64,000 nucleotides of DNA from Trachythela sp. YZ-2020. Its lineage: Eukaryota > Cnidaria > Anthozoa > Malacalcyonacea > Clavulariidae. The stretch is from NCBI GenBank assembly GCA_016169945.1, contig JADLSH010000236.1, positions 1,178,001-1,242,000 on the forward strand. The letters are read 5' to 3'. Below, in pieces: positions 53,353 through 63,929 of the stretch (the stretch's first letter is position 1; the number at the start of each line of letters is the position of its first letter). The notes beneath the pieces are model-generated. The model was not told the DNA's origin. It saw nothing but the letters and a program-made list of their open reading frames with translations, and made no database searches. A program made the position numbers and the translations under genes.

Positions 53353-53591
53353 TGGAGAAAAGCTTCGGTTGACAAATCTTGCACGATCTCTAGATATATG
53401 GCACGGACTGTAGCGCACGTAAACAGAGCTCCCCAAGTCTTGACTTTCGAGTTTCGACCATACTTTAAATAAAACGGGCCAAACAGGTCGACGCCAGTAA
53501 CTGAAAACGGTGGTGAGAAGGATTTCAACCTCTCTGGTGGTAGATCTGCCATCGGGGTAGTGTATGGGTAGATCTGCGACAGGTGACGCAC
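52722..53591 (-). CDS. Chimeric ORF: BEL/Pao integrase core fused in frame to LINE RT
   Basis: A single open frame of 289 codons. Residues 1-82 are BEL/Pao integrase core (GVDLFGPFYLK with the first catalytic Asp; TCATVRAIYLEIV). Residues 83-289 are LINE RT palm-to-thumb starting FADD. The junction lies at about 53345-53352 (LHALF/ADD). The fusion arose from LINE insertion in the same orientation and frame. Neither enzyme is complete, so a function is unlikely. Confidence 0.8.
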   Translation of the reverse strand: MRHLSQIYPYTTPMADLPPERLKSFSPPFSVTGVDLFGPFYLKYGRNSKVKTWGALFTCATVRAIYLEIVQDLSTEAFLHALFADDTQIDTSSENINIIVENLNHDLENVSTWMSANQLTLNHSKTEYMIVGSNRRINQIDIQPHIHIGGRKIDRVKVTKSLGVKMDETLSWNAQVNQVTKNVDAGLSIIRRVREIVDKRTLITIYQSIIQPHFDYCSQVWGCLGKGLSDKLQKLQNRSFRIITHENYEIRSVDILENVGVSNLQTRREHQLAILMYKVKKKKCYQIFN

Positions 53592-54701
53592 TCTCTCACA
53601 ATCTTCTTCACCACGTTTCTACCTCGAGCTAACCAAAACTTTCTTCGAGTTTCGCAAAGGGTTCTCTCGCTACCTGCATGAAGCACACGGTTGTGCGCGT
53701 CTTTGACGATCAATTTCGAAACAACGTGATCTGCTGGCAATAACATCGGGTGGTTCTCGTCGTAGGATAAGGGTGAATGCTTAAGTCTTCCTCCGACTCG
53801 AACGATCTTGTCTTGTAGGAAAGGGGTTAGGTCTTTGTAGCGATCTTTCCGATCTCCCAACTGAGTTTGAGCCGACATAATCCAATAACGCTCGGCTGAT
53901 TCTACTTCTTCCGGAAGAAGTGGACCGCTTACACAGTGCAAAGACTTTGCGTTGTTGATGAATCTAATACAATACGCTGTTACTCTACATAATATTTGCC
54001 AATTCGAGAACCGAGCTGCATCAATAATGGTGCTAGGTATGGGTTTCAACGCGTAGATGGGTTTACCGACTTTAAATTCGGGAACTTCTGTGGTTTCTTG
54101 GTTGGTCTCGGTAGACCAATCTTCTGGTTTCTCTCTAAGGAATGATGGACCGTTCATCCATCGTCCATTCATCTCACTTACTGCGATGCCACGACTCAAG
54201 TCATCTGCTGGGTTTAGCTTGGTTGGAACGTGTCTCCAAAGGTTAGGATCCCAAGTCCCCTGGATTTCTGCCACTCGCACGCCTACAAACGGTTTCAGTA
54301 GGGAGGATTCAGATCAGATCGGAGCCAAGCGAGGACGATCATGGAGTCCGACCAAAATACTACGTTTTAAGGCTTGATCTTGAACTCGTCATGAATGGTC
54401 TTTGCTAATCGCGACGCTAACAGGGCTGCCATGAGTTCCAACGGTGGTTTGACGGAGGGGGGGCAACTCGAGCTTTAGCTGCTACTAGGCGGGCTTCTTT
54501 CCCATTGACGGTGGGCCACACGAGATATGCTGCTGTCCCATAAGCAAGGATACTAGCATCAGAGAAAACGTGTAACTCCGGCGAACCAAACGAACTTTCG
54601 GGTTGAAGACATCTAGGAAATTGCACTGTTCTTAGTTTTTCGATATCAGCAAATAACCTTTGCCATGACTGCTGTGACTCCTTCGCAGAGGGTCGTCCCA
54701 A
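53525..54701 (-). pseudogene. BEL/Pao RNase H and integrase N-terminal region
   Basis: 54701-54417: LHVFSDASILAYGTAAYL (RNase H strand). 54280-53525: an RNase H/linker region DPNLWRHVPTKLNPADDLSRG, then the integrase zinc-binding HHCC (NRVLHAGSERTLC..., CVTCRR). A frameshift near 54400 separates them, and another near 53560 precedes the core. Confidence 0.82.
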
Positions 54702-55825
54702 TCGAATTTCTTCATTTTCCAGATTACTTGGAGTGCAATACGTGCTCTTATTGTGACTGCTGAGGCAAGTCCCAATGGATCAAACAATCGCGATATGTGT
54801 GACAGAACCACTCGTTTCGTGTACACTTTCGTTTCACTCAACTTGATTGTATCAGTGTTCGGGTTCCAGGAAACTCCGAGCGTCTTTACTCCTCCTTCTC
54901 CGTCTAAATTGACATTACTCACTGCAGGCGATTCCTCTTTCGAATGTGAAACTGATTCAGACTCGGACGTCATTCTCATTCCTTTGTCTACCCGATCTTG
55001 TAGCTGTGCGGAAGAACAATACCACTCTTTGATCTTGAAGCCACTGGTGTTAAGGATCTTTTCGATATTTGTTATTTTCTCGATGGCGTCTTTCGTTGTT
55101 GGACACGAATGAATAAGATCGTCAACATACCTATCTCGCTCGAGGATCTTACATGCTTCTGGTGCACTGGCTTGGTTTTCTTCTGCAATCTTTAACATGA
55201 CAAAACTCGCCATGTCCGGGGATGGTTTGTCGCCAAAGGTGAAGCGAAGGAGAGCGTAGATTGACGGCTCTTGCGAAGTGTCCATGTTCCTCCACAGGAA
55301 TCTGTGCACTTGACAATCTCTCTCTCGTAAGAGAATCTGCAGGAACATCTTGGAAATGTCCCCGGTAAAGGCAATCGGCTCTTCTCGAAATCGAAGCAGG
55401 ACTCCGAGCAAATTTCCAATAAGACACGGACCTTTGTACAAGAAGGAGTTCAACGAAACTCCTTGATAGAGGCAGGCTGGGTCAAAGACGACTCTCAACG
55501 GTGTACTCTTCTTCTCCGGGCGATAAATACCATGATGTGGTAAATAGTAGACTGGACCACTGGCGTTCTTGATTTCTGCGTCTGTCAGTTTCTGAGCCCA
55601 TTCATTCCTCTCATACTCTTTAACAGCGTCATCGTACATCTTCGCCTTGCTAGGATTCTTTGCCAGACTTCTTTCCAAAGACTCGAGACGTCGTTTTGCC
55701 ACAGTGTAATTGTTTGGAAGCTGCGCTGGATCTTTCTTCCATGGAAGGCCCATAACGTATCTTCCATTTAATTTCTCACAGGACGACTCAAACAACTCCA
55801 TCGCCTTCTTACCATCACGAGACAT
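54632..55825 (-). CDS. BEL/Pao reverse transcriptase
   Basis: An open frame beginning ATG at 55825 within the polyprotein. Conserved Pao motifs: MGLPWKKDP, YYLPHHGIYRPEKKST, LRVVFDPA, FTGDISKMFLQI (catalytic Asp), LLRFTFGDKPSPDMA, DRYVDDLIHS (YVDD), FKIKEWYCSS, LGVSWNPNTD and LSHISRLFDPLGLASAV. Copying of retrotransposon RNA to DNA is its known role. The frame ends at 54632 by frameshift. Confidence 0.88.
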   Translation of the reverse strand: MSRDGKKAMELFESSCEKLNGRYVMGLPWKKDPAQLPNNYTVAKRRLESLERSLAKNPSKAKMYDDAVKEYERNEWAQKLTDAEIKNASGPVYYLPHHGIYRPEKKSTPLRVVFDPACLYQGVSLNSFLYKGPCLIGNLLGVLLRFREEPIAFTGDISKMFLQILLRERDCQVHRFLWRNMDTSQEPSIYALLRFTFGDKPSPDMASFVMLKIAEENQASAPEACKILERDRYVDDLIHSCPTTKDAIEKITNIEKILNTSGFKIKEWYCSSAQLQDRVDKGMRMTSESESVSHSKEESPAVSNVNLDGEGGVKTLGVSWNPNTDTIKLSETKVYTKRVVLSHISRLFDPLGLASAVTIRARIALQVIWKMKKFDWDDPLRRSHSSHGKGYLLISKN

Positions 55826-56595
55826 CGTTTCTTGTGGGCAATTGCAGTCAGGAGCTCGTACTCCGACGGTCTCGAAGTCGTAGAACTTTTCCAGATTTTC
55901 TTAGCAAAGTTTACGTAGCTGACAGTCGAATCTTTCGCATTATTTGGACCAATGACGTGCCATCCTAACTTCGTCCGCTTTCCCAGTGGTTGAAAAGGTA
56001 GACCTTCTCAAACTTCGCTTTCAGCGTGCAGGTGGCTGTACTGAACACTGAGGATCAGGTCTACTGGACCAGCGCGGTGAGGAAACTCGATGTCTTTCAA
56101 TGATCGAACGACTGCAGCCAGGTGCGGTCGAGGGCATGAATATTAATGATGGTATTGTCGATTTCGTGGGCTTCGATAGGGTAAGACTCGTTTTCATTCA
56201 GGGGCGATAACCAAAGCTTAACTCTTCTGCTGTTATTCTGCGTTATTCTTTCGCTGCCAACAACTGAAATGTCGATCTTCTCTCTCTTCCCTTGTAAACC
56301 GAGGGCTTTCGCGAAGTTTGTCCGAATCACGGTGGTACCAGCACCACTGTCTACAAGAACGTTACCTTCACGAATTCATCCGTTTGCCGACTTGAACGGA
56401 TCGAACTCTCACCACTGGCATGATGCTGTCTTTGTCGAGCGCAGATGTTGCTGAACTCAGGGGTGTTGTCATAGGAGAATACGGGAAATCTACGTGCAGC
56501 AAACGGTGGTGGAAGCGAGGACATCCTTTAACTCCACATTTCTCTTTCGATTTACATTCTCTTGTAACGTGTCCACGGTTTAAACACGAGAAACA
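55826..56595 (-). pseudogene. BEL/Pao zinc knuckle and A17 protease region
   Basis: From 56595: CFSCLNRGHVTRECKSKEKC (zinc knuckle) and GCPRFHHRLLH. Then VLVDSGAGTTVIR with the protease active-site DSGAG near 56360, and KALGLQGKREKIDISVVG (56330-56097). A frameshift interrupts at about 56335-56375. The link to RT (56096-55826) is frameshifted. Confidence 0.78.
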
Positions 56596-56597
56596 TA

Positions 56598-57265
56598 ATT
56601 CAATTCAATTCAATTCAATTTATTATTTGCCACAAAAAAATACATCAGAAGTTGTATATACAAAGATAATAAATGTGCGAAACCAAATAAAAAAACATAA
56701 GCTTATTATTATTATATGCTTCACCTAATAATAATAATTTATAGAGTAGTAGTAGTACGGGTGGCGTCAATTACGTACGCATCGTAATTAACATATAGTA
56801 TCTATTTTCTGATTAAGTATTTTTACAAACAAAAAAAAAAAAAAAGTTTTTAATTAATTTGAATAAAAATTGAAAAAGAGTTAGAGACATTGCGGATATC
56901 ACTACTTAGCGTATTAAAAAAAATTGGCCCTTGATAATAAAAAAAAAATTTGTCGTATATTTGTTACATGGTACAAAGAGCAAGCTTCGCATTTTATAAT
57001 CATACTTGATTCACTCTCACTCTCCAAGTTTCAAAATTTTTCAAAGCATCGAGGAAGGATATTGAATATGAATAAGAATTTGGCCAAAAAAAAATAAATA
57101 AATTAAATTTATAAAATTAAAAAGATTTAAATAAATCTGGATCCAATGGTGTGCATCAAATGTGCTGCTGCTGATCTGCTGATCATCGTTTTGGAGCAAT
57201 AGAGACGAGATTTAATGGAAGGTAATAGGTTGAACCCCACACTGTTAATAATCGCTGATCTCTGG
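56598..57265 (-). mobile_element. Small LINE 3' fragment inside BEL/Pao gag, with AATTG tail
   Basis: Splits the Pao zinc-knuckle region: coding stops near 57265 and resumes at 56595. Minus-strand remnants resemble a LINE thumb (VWGSTYYLPLNL) and tail (FFYYQGPIFFNTLSSDIRNVS). The element ends with four AATTG repeats at 56598-56620, the same tail type as the LINE at 26195. It has A-rich stretches and many indels. Confidence 0.65.
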
Positions 57266-57545
57266 CGTGTTGTATCTTTTCGCCGTTGGAACAGCTGGAA
57301 AAGGTCGGGCACTCTGCTACACGGTGGTCTTCGGAACAAACGTAACACTGGATCCCCGATTTCTTTGGTTCCCTTTGACCCGAGTGAATTCCCTTTCGAT
57401 CTGGTCTAAAACGTCGAGAATCTGATTTCTGAATGTCGCCAAAGTCCGGGTCAAATTCGGCCTTTACGCGTTTCCTGATGAAATTGCTTGTGTTGAAGAA
57501 AGGGCGTTTCGCCCTTTCTCTGAGGCCAGATGCCACACCTTCCAT
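57183..57545 (-). pseudogene. BEL/Pao gag C-terminal part with zinc knuckle
   Basis: Overlaps the gag core frame. Encodes LRERAKRPFFNTSNFIRKRV and the knuckle start CYVCSEDHRVAECPTF, then runs into the LINE fragment at about 57265. Confidence 0.72.
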
Positions 57546-58805
57546 CTGTCAATAAGGTGATCGGGAAGCCTTTTCACAATCTTTCGCAGATTGTCAGTCG
57601 CGTTGACATCTGCTAGGTGATTAATTTGCTTTAACGTAGCTACACAGTTTACCACATCGAAGGAAAATTCTTGCAACGCTTGTCGGTCGTCACTTTGGAG
57701 TTTCCGTTTCTCTACTAGCTTATTTATGTACACTCTAGCAATGACGCTTGGCTGGCCGAATTGTTCCTTTAATGTTTTTAGCGCCGTCGCGTACATTGTT
57801 CCCTGCGAACCTAGACCACTAATAGCGCGTTCGGCGTTTCCGATTAAATGCATTTTAAGTTGTACCATTCTCAAATCGTCAGACAGATGGGACCGGTCAT
57901 GAATGTGCAACTTGAAACGCTCGATAAATTCTACATAGGTAAGCGGGTTTCCGTCATATTTAATAAGTACAATACTAGGAATATCCTTACTAGACTCTAA
58001 CTTGTACAAAGCTTCCGCGATTGACATTTGAGACACCTTAGCCGGTAAAACTGTTTCTTCAAATTCAATTAATTTGTCTATCCAGGTGTCAAAAGATTGC
58101 GGCGATGACAGGTTGGGATTAACTTTACTCTTTGCGCAATCAAGTTCGTCTGCCACAGAATTACACCCTATAGTTTGGGGTTTATCGGTACTTGATACAG
58201 TTTTATCGCTGTTTAGGCTGTTACTGATGGATTGCGCGCTTTCCGAAGCTTCGGTCTCGTGAAGTGAACTAGTGAAGCTCCCTCGACTTCCTCGTGACTA
58301 ACTGGCGCGTTGCCTCCCGCGGCGGCTTCGATAATGTTACTATTGACTTCAGGCTGCTCTAAAATCTGTTCGCTCGTTGAGGACATTGGGCTGGCGTGTT
58401 CGGACACAGAGAGGGACATAAGAAAGGTATCAACGTTCTCTTCGATATCGTATACATCGTTAGTGAGTATATCTTCCCACTCGTCCATCGTTGATGTTTG
58501 ACTTTCCCCCACATATTCATACATCTCAGCGTGACACTCACGCGCTAGCTCAAAGTCCTTTCGTATCTGAATAACTTCTTTTTCTATGCGTTTACGCTTC
58601 TCTGCGCCTTCTTCAATAATCTGAAGATTATAATCTTCAATAATCTGAAGAAATAGAGGCGACTCTATTTATTGATCGAGTAATCTTACCTCTGAGCTGG
58701 CTTCGCTTTTTCTTTAGAATACTCATTTGCGCGTCTGACTCACCATGCGCGGTCTCTTATGCTGCCTCAGCCGAGCCGCTTTGGCCTTCGGTTTCGCTCA
58801 TGATT
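57464..58805 (-). pseudogene. BEL/Pao gag (N-terminal helix plus DUF1759 core)
   Basis: From ATG near 58802 the N-terminal part (MSETEGQSGSAEAA, then LKKKRSQLRGKITRSIN) carries an in-frame stop and frameshifts. From 58156 an intact core reads PSIVLIKYDGNPLTYVEFIERF, DDLRMVQLKMHLIGNAERAI and YINKLVEKRKLQSDD. This is the DUF1759 gag core of Pao elements. Confidence 0.82.
58610..58665. repeat. Short tandem duplication with hairpin
   Basis: TTCAATAATCTGAAG occurs twice with ATTATAATC between, forming a small local duplication inside Pao gag. Confidence 0.75.
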
Positions 58806-58810
58806 CTATC

Positions 58811-59549
58811 CAATAACCAGTTATTTGTCTGCTAACTCGACGCCAATGCTATTGATTCATCTTCAGAACATGTTACCAAGGATTGAACCACGCACAGACC
58901 ATAGAGATTTTTCGTAATATATAAAAAAATATTCTACAGTAAAGGATTAGATTCTGATTAGATTACAATTCAAAGTATTACATGCATGATTAATAAATTC
59001 ATAAACTATGACTTAATGATTAATTACAATACGCAGTACCCGAAGAGTGAATCTCTACGGCTGTAAACTCTCTGTTATCGTTCAATCGCAGTACTCTCAT
59101 TACAAAACTCCGTTTAATGTTCCAATGTTATTAAAATGTCTTAACTATCAACGTCATTAAATACTTACTTATCTGTCAACACCTAAAATACTGAATCAAG
59201 TTAAATCAAGTTATAATCATATTAAATCAAGTTAAAATTACTAAAGTATACTAGGAGTTACTATTGCAAGGAAAGTGCTGCCTTGATGCCCAAACTGCAT
59301 GCAAAATACCTCGACCAATTAGTAATATTGAACGTATTTATATTGCTAATGGCACACTGTATGTATAGATTTATTTTCTTGTCCAAACGAGGAGATTACA
59401 ACACTGTGATTACAACACTGTAATTGTAAATAATAATATATAAGAAGTACACAAGTGGTTTTCAAAGCCACATATCAGAGTGTTCAGACTACTGTCAATG
59501 GAATTCTTGGTACCAACATTATTGTTCCTGTTATTAGAAATCATTCTTT
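58811..59549. other. Probable BEL/Pao 5' leader and LTR region
   Basis: AT-rich non-coding sequence upstream of gag. An LTR is expected, but no second LTR exists in the window to delimit it. Confidence 0.4.
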
Positions 59550-59660
59550 ACTTCAAAGCTGTCAATTGCATCTTGTCAATTGCACAATGTCTTTTAATAT
59601 CAATTAATAATGACATTGTGCAATTGTCAATTGCACAATGTCTTTTAATATCTTTGTGGT
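59550..59660. repeat. Local direct and inverted repeats of CAATTGCACAATGTC
   Basis: AATTGCACAATGTCTTTTAATATC occurs at about 59579 and 59630, with an inverted GACATTGTGCAATT between them. Confidence 0.82.
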
Positions 59661-60002
59661 ACAATAATAGTTTGCATGTTGTCTGTGTTCATAAGATATT
59701 GATACTGCACTTGCCATGTGCTAAACAAACATGTCACAACAGTCTTTGTTTACAATCTGTAGATATTTCATTTCATATTTATTTATCATTTAGCTTCCAT
59801 CAGTGTTCATCTGTACTGTCCAGTGAATTGTCAAAATACATGATTATACAGCAAACCAACATAATAGTATATCTCTCCAAAACAACTGTGAGCAGGGATC
59901 CACATGACATATGTTGGAAATATTTAATTATTTATATCGCAGATTCCATCCCATTACAGATGATGTAATATATCCATATTATTTTGTAAGTTTGTAACAA
60001 CC

Positions 60003-60900
60003 ATTTTTTTCAAGTAAATATACCATAATTTATTAACCAAATTTGGTTTTCATTTCTGCCTCAACAGGCGGTCAATGTTACTTTGTGCCACAACTGGCTC
60101 TGCCACAATGGGCAGATCAATAATATTTTGTGCCTCAACGGGCTCCACCACGATGGGCAGATCAGTTCTATTTTGTGCCTCAACAGGCTCTATCACAATG
60201 AGCTATTCCATTTAAAATCTGTAACCCCCCGCCCCCCCCTATCGAGGACAGGGTTTTTTCTATAAACCTGACGAATTCCTGACTTTCAACAGCCCACCTG
60301 AGGAATTTTGTATTTACAACACCTACCCCTGAAGACTGCAACCCCCTGAAGAATGCAATTTTTTTACTCAACCCCTGAAGAATTCCAAGCCTAAATAGTC
60401 ACACCCCTAAAGAATTCCAAGGCAAAATGGCCCCTTACCCCTGAAGAATTCCAGGGTCCTCGATGGGGGGGGGGGGGGTACGGTATTAAATGGAATAGCC
60501 CAATGGTAGGTCAATGTTTCTTTCTGCCACAATAAGCGGATCAATATTTTGTGCCTCAATGGGCTCTACCACAACAGGTAGATTGATTCATTGATATTTT
60601 GTGCTACGATCACAGGTACGGGCTCTATGACTACAGCTAGATCACTATTTGTCACTGTCATAGGTGCGGTTGTTTTTGCCTGCACAGGCGATATATGAAC
60701 TGTGTCAATCACAGACCGACATATGACATATCTTGTAAGAAAGCATGTTTGAGCCAGTTGAGGGACAAAATATTATTGATCTGCCCATTGTGGCAGGGCC
60801 AGTTATGGCACAAAGTAACATTATATTGATCCGCCTGTTGAGGCAGAAAATGAAAACCAAATTTGGTTGATAAATTATGGTATATTTACTTGAAAAAAAT
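60003..60900. repeat. Foldback element with minisatellite arms
   Basis: 60003-60118 and 60778-60898 are inverted copies (TCAAGTAAATATACCATAATTTA...TTTGGTTTTCAT...). Inside each arm region lie degenerate units of about 50-57 bp with GGCTCTACCACAATGGGCAGATCAAT...TTTTGTGCCTCAA (60085-60200 and 60500-60680). Confidence 0.82.
60202..60499. mobile_element. MITE nested in the foldback (298 bp)
   Basis: Ends GCTATTCCATTTAAAA / TTAAATGGAATAGC are inverted. The inner part is rich in ACCCCTGAAGAATTCCA repeats and poly-C/poly-G runs that also pair. Confidence 0.78.
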
Positions 60901-61120
60901 CGGCAGAAATAAATAAAGCCATACTTACCTGTGTTTCTTCGGGAAATGTTTGTAGAATTGGCAGAATAAAAAGCTTGTAAAATCTTGAGAGTTGTGAACT
61001 TGCAGATCACATGAAACAAAACAATAAAACATGCGCGCGCAATACAATATTTTCTCGCCCTCTCCCCCCATTTTAAAAATTCTCCTTGAGCTCGACTTTC
61101 TGCCCGCAATTCCGACAACT
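60901..61120. other. Non-coding stretch
   Basis: Nothing recognised. Confidence 0.3.
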
Positions 61121-61215
61121 CACAGAGGCAAGATCGAGATCTCGACTATACATAGGTCGGCGCAAAAGACTGGGTCGAGTGAACTCTGGAGAAACCTTGC
61201 CATGTCAAGTTATGT
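61121..61215 (+). repeat. Dispersed repeat, copy B
   Basis: Direct-orientation match to 51475-51570 (GAGGCAAGATCGAGATCTCG... and GGAGAAACCTTGCCATGTCA). Confidence 0.8.
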
Positions 61216-61438
61216 ATGAAATGGAGTAAATAAAAGTAAATCTGTAATTGATATTAAGAACTATAGCTTAAAACTAAACACTACATATTAATGCTTTACA
61301 TAGGGCAACAATGCCTGCCCTACTTGCAATAAATAGACTTGTTTATATTTCATGAAAACTTACATTAGACTTATTTATGCATTTAAATTTTAACGTTCAT
61401 GCAGACTGTCCGAAACACTCTCTATACATGTTTATTCT

Positions 61439-61559
61439 TTAAGTGATTACAAAATATTTAATTGATAACTGTCCACCGTAGGTTTGTTTCAAAATACCCT
61501 GAACATTGTCCAGTACTCTGTTAAATAACGGCTGCCATGTTTCTTTATTAACCACCAAC
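61439..61559 (-). CDS. REV1: REV1, last exon (C-terminal domain end)
   Basis: Acceptor TTTTAG before 61559. The split AGG codon then reads LVVNKETWQPLFNRVLDNVQ, followed by LKQTYGG and a stop TAA at 61439-61441. The pattern WxxxFxxxLDNVQxxLxQTYG is the last helix of the REV1 C-terminal domain, which binds REV7 and the inserter polymerases in translesion synthesis. Confidence 0.85.
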
Positions 61560-61661
61560 CTAAAATAGGGAAATGCTCTTTATTCTTCATTGCTTTCTTT
61601 ACTGCGCGGGTCTTGCGGGAGGGCATGAGGTATTTTTAAAATCACCTCTTCAACGTTTTAC

Positions 61662-61755
61662 CTGCGATAAAATTTCAGAACTAGCCACATTTTCTCCAGA
61701 TCTTTGTGAATAATAAGATTGCTCAAGTATTCCACCAATACACTGACGTCTTCAT
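61662..61755 (-). CDS. REV1: REV1, exon of the C-terminal domain
   Basis: Begins after GTTAG with EDVSVLVEYLSNLIIHKDLE and continues KMWLVLKFYRR, ending at a GTAAAA donor. It matches the middle helices of the REV1 C-terminal domain (DLEK...L..K). Phase fits both neighbours (GAT split at the 5' side, AGG at the 3' side). Confidence 0.85.
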
Positions 61756-62212
61756 CTAACGGAACTACATAAATAGTATTTTAAGATGAAACTGACATAC
61801 AGTCTTACAGATGACTTACAGAGTACTGTGTATAAGGAGTATATATACAGTATTATGAGAAGCATTATCGCATCGGAGATAACCACACACGTCCTACAAT
61901 ATATTGGACTTCGTTGCTCCCTGACAAGAGGATAAACATAAATATTAATGGTTGTTACGACCAAAACCACAACAATTTGCTGTAGTCAACAATAATATAA
62001 CAGGGTTTTCAATAAAAGTCGGTTACCGGCGGTTTACCGCCGCCTATTAGGCCTTTCACAGCCGCCTATTTATTTTTGTTTTTTTAAAAAATATATTTGT
62101 TCTTCATCTGATACTTTGAGCACAGCCATTATTTTTTTATTTTTGAAATTCAATTATTAAAAACAAAAAAATTGGTATAAGCTACATTGGAGTCCTTGAA
62201 GAGATATTCTAC

Positions 62213-62285
62213 CTTGTGTATCATTAGTCCACAGCTTTAACATTTCTCTAACTTCTGACAGTGATTCAGCACCAGCAAGGTTGAC
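62213..62285 (-). CDS. REV1: REV1, exon at the start of the C-terminal domain
   Basis: After TTTTCAG: VNLAGAESLSEVREMLKLW, then TNDTQ and donor GTAGAA. The NLAGA block followed by a VxxxLxxW helix is the known start of the REV1 C-terminal domain. Confidence 0.85.
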
Positions 62286-62638
62286 CTGAAAAATGTTTTT
62301 GTAAAAAAAACGATTAAAACCTATAGGTTATATCATTATTCGTGCAATTTTTTAACCTTATTGCTAGCTTGTTTGTTTACTAAAATACTTGACTAACGAC
62401 ACGCTCATGCGTACGTATTAGCCATTCCGCGGTTGATAAAGGGACACAGTGTTAAAAAGTAACAAAATGGAGAAATGAACTAACCACTAGAAAGACCATC
62501 TCAAAATTAGTGCCAAAACGAAGTTACGATACACGTGATAAGAGTAATAAGCTTTCAAAAATTGAGAAAATTACTATTGAAAAGACTTGTATTAGAGGGA
62601 CTTGCGTCCTCTAATACCCCAAACTCCAACTTTACTAA

Positions 62639-63006
62639 GGGCCTCCTGTTTATATGATCCCGGCTAGGCGGGACGGGACAGTTGCCGAGATCCCGCCTGT
62701 AATATAAACTCTATTGAGTGTTTATATGATCCCGCTTCTATCCCGCGTCTGTTGCCGGGATCCCGCCTAGCCGGGACGAAAAATTCCCATATAAACATTC
62801 TATCCCGGCCAGACAGAATGAACTTTTCTTCTGAGCACGCGTAAATCCCTTTTCTGCAAGAAAATATGACGTCAAGCATCTAACTGGCTTCATCCCGGCA
62901 ATGTATTTTGTCCATATAAACACGCCATCCCGCCTAAGCGAGTTTCCCGGCTAGACGGGATGGAAACGTCCCGTCCCGCCTAGACGGGATCATATAAAAC
63001 AGGCCC
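62639..63006. mobile_element. Harbinger-like MITE in a REV1 intron, TAA duplication (368 bp)
   Basis: Ends GGGCC...CTGTTTATATGATCCCG and complementary CGGGATCATATAAAACAGGCCC, flanked by TAA (62636-62638 and 63007-63009). Internal copies of ATCCCGCCTAG-type units repeat several times. The 3 bp TAA duplication suggests PIF/Harbinger. Confidence 0.78.
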
Positions 63007-63166
63007 TAAAGCTTTATCCAAACTTTGTAGACCAACAAATTTTAAGATGCTCTTTCCACTGGTTGAGTTTATTTAATTAGTGCGTTTTATTTCATTATTG
63101 CGTAACTTTTGAATACTTGTTCCCAGTCCTCCCATCAATTTTGGAATAGCTAATTATTATACTTAC

Positions 63167-63388
63167 TTTGGGTGCTGACAAAGATGCTGCATTCGTCTCA
63201 TTTCTTGGCTCGGTATGTCTAGATATAGAATCATTTTTGTTTAGATTGGATTTGTCGTGCTTTTTCTCTTCTTTTTCATCATGTCGTTTTTGCTGTTCAT
63301 AGGCCAACTGAACTTCGTGCCTGATAGATTCTGGCAATGCTTCAAGCACATTGGCGTCTAGCTGGAACATACCGTCAGCGTTACTTGA
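63167..63388 (-). CDS. REV1: REV1, exon with ubiquitin-binding motif
   Basis: After TTTAG: SSNADGMFQLDANVLEALPE then SIRHEVQLAYEQQKR. This is a UBM (ubiquitin-binding motif), with the Leu-Pro core LEALPESIR. REV1 uses UBMs to bind monoubiquitinated PCNA. A charged Lys/Asp/Glu linker follows to donor GTAAGT (63166). Only one UBM is seen in this window. Confidence 0.82.
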
Positions 63389-63650
63389 CTAAATAATCGA
63401 AAAGTTAGGAAATGAATGGAGATAAAATACACGTACATTTCAAAAGAATTGCAAGTAGCATAAGTATTGAACATATAGCGGGCCTAATCGTTTGCATGAT
63501 AATAAATATAATTGCTTTCTTTTTGTGAAGAATACCACGATTGTCTATTTCGCATTTATTTTATATTTTTAAAATTGAGGATGGTGGTGTTTACTACAAA
63601 AACAATTGACTGATTACTGTACAAATTTCGATCACTGACTATGTACTGAC

Positions 63651-63803
63651 CATTTTTGAGGCAAACGTTTTTATGTTTTTATGCTTGACTTTTGATTTCT
63701 TCATGTTTTTCTCGGTTCGCTCTTGATCTTGTCTAACATTTTTGGTCAGTACCGCTGGTAAATATCTCATTTCTTCCGCAGCATATTGTGATGCCATAGA
63801 ACC
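63651..63803 (-). CDS. REV1: REV1, internal exon
   Basis: Acceptor GTCTAG, donor ATG/GTCAGT, 51 codons in phase: GSMASQYAAEEMRYLPAVLT..., ending in a Lys-rich stretch KKSKVKHKNIKTFASKM. No domain is recognised. Phase and position place it in the linker before the UBM. Confidence 0.7.
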
Positions 63804-63929
63804 CTAGACAAAACGAGAAAAAAGAGCGTATACCGTTTGGAGTTTCAACGGAAAAAATTATAGATTGTTTGTTTGTTTGTTTGCGCTGGCGTTTTATTAT
63901 GATGGAAAATGACTTTTCAAATTTTATAC

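Larger units (their letters stand above)
53352..58810 (-). mobile_element. BEL/Pao LTR retrotransposon, degenerate
   Basis: Minus-strand order: gag with N-terminal basic helix, DUF1759 gag core, CCHC knuckles, A17-type aspartic protease, reverse transcriptase, RNase H, integrase zinc domain and the start of the integrase core. This order and the DUF1759/A17 families define BEL/Pao. It is broken by frameshifts, by a LINE fragment at 56598-57265 and by the LINE at 53352. The 3' integrase end and 3' LTR are missing. The 5' LTR should lie right of 58810 but is not delimited. Confidence 0.87.
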
